A stretch of 64,000 nt of DNA from Puteibacter caeruleilacunae (GTDB lineage Bacteria > Bacteroidota > Bacteroidia > Bacteroidales > Prolixibacteraceae). Made by a program: the position numbers and the translations under genes. Below the pieces are notes generated by a model. It saw nothing but the letters and a program-made list of their open reading frames with translations, searched no databases and was not told the origin of the DNA. Position 1 is the stretch's first letter. Each line of letters starts with the position of its first letter. Of this stretch, positions 61,410-64,000 are shown one piece after another. The stretch lies in assembly GCA_005217565.1 (NCBI GenBank), contig SJCO01000006.1:232388-296387 (forward strand). The letters run 5' to 3'.

Positions 61410-61460
61410 CTTATTAACAATCGGTTGAAATTGTTAATAACTAGGGGTGTTGTTAATAAG
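61410..61460. repeat. Repeated TTGTTAATAA motif with inverted copy
   Basis: CTTATTAACAA (61410-61420) is the exact inverse of TTGTTAATAAG (61450-61460), and a further direct copy (TTGTTAATAAC) lies at 61431-61441. The same core forms the perfect dyad at 40889-40912. Located between convergent genes. Confidence 0.6.
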
Positions 61461-61474
61461 TGTGGATTGTTACC

Positions 61475-61891
61475 TTATGGTTGCTTTGTTCTATTTCTGT
61501 GGTAAAAGTTACTTATTAAGTATACAACAGGTATATAAGGAGAATAGACTAGATAAGTAATCATAGCTTTAAGTGGCCATCCTATTCCCATTAAACTTGT
61601 TTCTAGCTCTTTTACGCGAATTATGTTCTCAGGCAAAACTTTTGCATAGCGTTCTGTATAAGTCATTGCATCAAAGTTATATCCCAAATGCGATAATAAA
61701 AGTTCATCTGATAGGTTGCACCACCAACCGAATAGAAGGGTTATTGTTGCTGTTGATATTACTCCTAAAATCAAGTAAGTAATAAACTTATATTTTGCAC
61801 AGTGTCTATTGAGGTATTTTAATACTAAAAATGGAGATACGATCAATCCCCCTAATAAGACAAAAGATATTATTGTTACTAAGCTTTCCAT
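61475..61891 (-). CDS. Small membrane protein, unknown
   Basis: 138 residues from the ATG at 61891, with three membrane helices (about 5-24, 40-60 and 105-128) and a soluble loop (SDELLLSHLGYNFDAMTYTERYAKVLPENIIRVKE). Family not recognised. A longer frame to 62002 overlaps the preceding gene and has no start in context. It begins seven bases after the stop of the 118-residue membrane protein gene, the last of a compact minus-strand group. Confidence 0.6.
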   Translation of the reverse strand: MESLVTIISFVLLGGLIVSPFLVLKYLNRHCAKYKFITYLILGVISTATITLLFGWWCNLSDELLLSHLGYNFDAMTYTERYAKVLPENIIRVKELETSLMGIGWPLKAMITYLVYSPYIPVVYLISNFYHRNRTKQP

Positions 61892-61898
61892 TTTTGTT

Positions 61899-62255
61899 CT
61901 ATTTCGTTCCAGTCCAAAGAGCAATAGAAAAAATAAGGTAGGCAGCCGTAAGCAGATTTCCAACAATACTGGCAGTTCTACTTTCCGATGCTTCAAGCGC
62001 AACCATCCTGTTCGTTATTACAGGTCGTGAATAGATCCACCACCATAGTATTGCCCATGCAAGGAAACAACCTATTGATGTATATATAGAGAGTTGTGGT
62101 CTACTGATACCTTGAACCGTAACGATGGTATCAACATTAAAAAATATCACTGCAGCAAGCCATAGTCCTGGCCTGCTATATTTCCGATTATCTGGTGCAG
62201 GCAATAATCCTGCGAGCTTGTAGAATCTGTAGAGTATGTAGTAAAGTGGTTTCAT
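61899..62255 (-). CDS. Small membrane protein, unknown
   Basis: A 118-residue protein starting MKPLYYILYRFYKLAGLL, with about three membrane helices (31-48, 55-75 and 96-113). The N-terminus is of a kind seen in several small Bacteroidota membrane proteins of unknown role. It begins 11 bases after the stop of the HNH endonuclease gene, so co-transcription is likely. Confidence 0.62.
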   Translation of the reverse strand: MKPLYYILYRFYKLAGLLPAPDNRKYSRPGLWLAAVIFFNVDTIVTVQGISRPQLSIYTSIGCFLAWAILWWWIYSRPVITNRMVALEASESRTASIVGNLLTAAYLIFSIALWTGTK

Positions 62256-62266
62256 TGTAATAAGAA

Positions 62267-63226
62267 TTAAAAGCCAAAGCTTGTTCGATGATGTTTTAGT
62301 TTTTCCAATGAAGGATAAAATCGATCATCAGAAGGTAATAATATTTGTTTGTTCGAATATTGCTCAATACCTACATCTGGATTGTAGTCTTTCATTCGTT
62401 TGCTTATAACTACTCGATAGTTGTCATCAATAGCAATAAGTCCTCTGTCAAAAGCTCTATGAAGAGTTGGCGAAAGTGCAATACCATTGGTGATTGAACA
62501 GTCATAAGTTTCTGCATAAGGAATGATATGGCAAGCATCTATTATAGAAGTATTATTGAATTCCACTTTCATTTTGCTTATTGTACAGGTATTTTTGTAT
62601 TGTTCCAAGACTGCCTTACGAAAGATATGGCCTCGAACGAACTGTTCTTCTATCCATGTGTTGTCTTTTTTATTTCTTGGATTATGCTTTGCTGTGCGTA
62701 CGTAGTTTTCGTTAGGCTCATATAGAATTGATTGCCTAATTTGCTCAGAGTAAGGTGTTGAGATTGTTAATAACTTAGTTGAGGCTTCTGGGAAATATTT
62801 TTCTAAGATGGCTGATTTTAATTGCTCTCTAGAGTCGCGTGATAGCAATGAATAGAAAAGATCATCTGACAAATGAGCGGCAAAAACAGACTCCTTAAGG
62901 GCTTTAAAACTTTTAATGGAATTACTCTTTGTTTGCGGAATGATTTGCCCGAATTTGGGTTGTAATTGCCAAATTTCAGACCTTTCATTTCTCAAATGAA
63001 AGAATGGCAACGCAAAATTAGGATCATGTCCTGTATGAACCAGTAGTCTCCAATGATCGTGAAAACTTGTAACCAATTCCTCAGTAATAGTAATGGAGTT
63101 TCGAAAGAAATATCCTTTCTCAAAACAATCAATTACAGCAAGCAAAAGTATAGGCTTATGTGGAGCCTTACCATACTTTGTAGTTCCTTGCCGGAGTGAT
63201 GTTATATGATCTACAATTTGTTGCAA
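62267..63226 (-). CDS. HNH endonuclease with probable phosphorothioate-DNA-binding N-terminus
   Basis: A 319-residue putative restriction endonuclease. The C-terminal part (about 205-290) is an HNH nuclease of the HNH_2 type: DACHIIPYAETYDCSITNGIALSPTLHRAFDRGLIAID. The N-terminal ~150 residues (LRQGTTKYGKAPHKPILLLAVIDCFEKGY) resemble, by recall, the sulfur-binding domain of ScoMcrA-like type IV enzymes that cut phosphorothioated DNA. The start is a TTG at 63226: an in-frame TAA lies just upstream and no early ATG exists. It begins 11 bases after the stop of another HNH gene. Confidence 0.8.
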   Translation of the reverse strand: MQQIVDHITSLRQGTTKYGKAPHKPILLLAVIDCFEKGYFFRNSITITEELVTSFHDHWRLLVHTGHDPNFALPFFHLRNERSEIWQLQPKFGQIIPQTKSNSIKSFKALKESVFAAHLSDDLFYSLLSRDSREQLKSAILEKYFPEASTKLLTISTPYSEQIRQSILYEPNENYVRTAKHNPRNKKDNTWIEEQFVRGHIFRKAVLEQYKNTCTISKMKVEFNNTSIIDACHIIPYAETYDCSITNGIALSPTLHRAFDRGLIAIDDNYRVVISKRMKDYNPDVGIEQYSNKQILLPSDDRFYPSLEKLKHHRTSFGF

Positions 63227-63237
63227 GTTGGATTAAA

Positions 63238-64000
63238 TTATGCTTGTATTAACTCTGCTCTATGGCATTTAAGAAACTCCTGTCCTGGCAGATATTTATT
63301 GGGTGTTGATAACTGTTTACCTTCGAATTGGACAAACCATTGGTTGTAATATTCTTTGGTTTCGTTTTCTTTTAACTGAGGCGAAAGAATTAGTCGGTAG
63401 TCTTCATCAAATGAAATTAGATATTTGTCGAATGCAGTATCAAAATGAGTAGACAGACAAATACCATTTTCTGGATTTAGACGATGCTCTTGCGACTTGC
63501 TCCAGGGAATGATGTGACTTGCTACCAAAAGTTGAGAAACATCGATACCACTAATAGCGCATTTACTGTCATAGTTCGCCAATATCATTTTGCGAAAGAA
63601 ATTTTGATTGACACGAGTTTTAACGTATCTCTGACGCTCTTCACCCACCATATTGTTTAGTTCTGGCAGGATTGTTGAAAACTTATCTTCAATGGAAACC
63701 TCTTGTTGCTGTGCAATGCAGGTTTCACTTTGAAACGCTAGTGTTTCACGATCCTCATAAAACCTTTCAAATATCTCCTTATCCGCCTTAGAGGCATTTT
63801 TTAGTCCTTTGATACCCCGGGCTTTTAATTCTGGATCAAAACTTGCGAAGTTTGAAAGTTTCAGTGCAACTGCATTGGGAGATCTATTGATTAAAGTTGC
63901 AAGTGTTATAATATCAGGATTTCGATGGTGTATCTTACCAAATGGGATTTTACAATACAAGTTGAATGCGATGATCAGTTCATCATCACTCCAGTTGCGT
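63238..64000 (-). CDS. HNH endonuclease, 5' end at the window edge
   Basis: Reading the minus strand from 64000 gives RNWSDDELIIAFNLYCKIPFGKIHHRNPDI with no stop. The protein therefore starts at or beyond the window end rather than at the internal methionine at 63960. The N-terminal half (helix-turn-helix-like, NWSDDELIIAFNLY and LINRSPNAVALKLSNFA) is typical of a family of Bacteroidota putative restriction endonucleases. The C-terminal half has ASHIIPWSKSQEHRLNPENGICLSTHFDTAFDKYLISFD, an HNH_2 motif. At least 253 residues. First gene of the compact minus-strand group. Confidence 0.85.
   Translation of the reverse strand, partial: RNWSDDELIIAFNLYCKIPFGKIHHRNPDIITLATLINRSPNAVALKLSNFASFDPELKARGIKGLKNASKADKEIFERFYEDRETLAFQSETCIAQQQEVSIEDKFSTILPELNNMVGEERQRYVKTRVNQNFFRKMILANYDSKCAISGIDVSQLLVASHIIPWSKSQEHRLNPENGICLSTHFDTAFDKYLISFDEDYRLILSPQLKENETKEYYNQWFVQFEGKQLSTPNKYLPGQEFLKCHRAELIQA

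Noticed and set aside
63238-63960. The HNH gene beginning at the internal methionine at 63960
   Set aside because: The frame stays open to the window end and reads RNWSDDELIIAFNLY, the usual N-terminus of the family, upstream of that methionine.
1-64000. CRISPR arrays, tRNA or rRNA genes and complete insertion sequences
   Set aside because: Looked for in all longer gaps and found none. The only regular array is the three-copy 32-base repeat, whose spacers are too short (15 bases) and without cas genes nearby.

Overview
The window is about 64 kb of AT-rich DNA from a member of the Bacteroidota, probably Bacteroidia and possibly a marine or sediment Marinilabiliales relative. The order-level placement is inference. 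The evidence is: promoters of the TTTG / TAnnTTTG type in front of many genes; almost no Shine-Dalgarno sequences; an S16 protein with a long acidic-alanine tail; paired GH92 enzymes, an S1 sulfatase and a hybrid two-component regulator; and the family make-up throughout. No rRNA, tRNA, CRISPR array or complete insertion sequence was found.

Region 1 (1-25.4 kb) is mostly conserved housekeeping. It holds serS (cut by the window start), rplU-rpmA, a bifunctional nuclease with a NupC nucleoside transporter, thyA-folA, a lone sulfatase, a CHAD protein, tsaC, a GIN-domain protein, rpsP and rimM separated by a terminator-like hairpin, a lipoprotein, dnaE, trxA, a DUF58 protein, an endonuclease/exonuclease/phosphatase protein, rluB, an ECF sigma factor with a membrane partner, era-der and recQ.

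Region 2 (25.4-38.7 kb) concerns osmolytes and the envelope. A GH15 enzyme stands divergent from a fused trehalose-6-phosphate synthase/phosphatase (otsAB). An outer-membrane porin heads an operon with a complete OpuA-type glycine betaine transporter. A MarR regulator stands divergent from an operon of a membrane protein, a winged-helix regulator, CreD and a small membrane protein. A shared dyad (ACTTTG-N5-CAAAGT) lies in front of two genes of that operon.

Region 3 (38.7-49.8 kb) is accessory. It has a three-copy repeat with an exact 32-bp period running into the C-terminal remnant of an AAA ATPase, a zinc-ribbon-like hypothetical protein, a HigBA toxin-antitoxin pair, two GH92 enzymes divergent from a membrane-tethered winged-helix regulator, an XRE-ImmA/IrrE gene overlapping a PIN toxin gene that is broken by an in-frame TAA, and an OxyR/Dps divergent pair.

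Region 4 (49.9-61.3 kb) is a carbohydrate locus without SusC/SusD. It contains a secreted metallophosphoesterase, a 1349-residue hybrid two-component regulator, a secreted protein of unrecognised family, a right-handed beta-helix protein resembling GH141, and a C69 dipeptidase. Three helically phased TTTCCGAA repeats lie upstream of the regulator.

Region 5 (61.4-64 kb) is a tightly packed minus-strand group: an HNH endonuclease (cut by the window end), a second HNH endonuclease with a probable phosphorothioate-DNA-binding N-terminus, and two small membrane proteins. It looks like a restriction or defence island edge.
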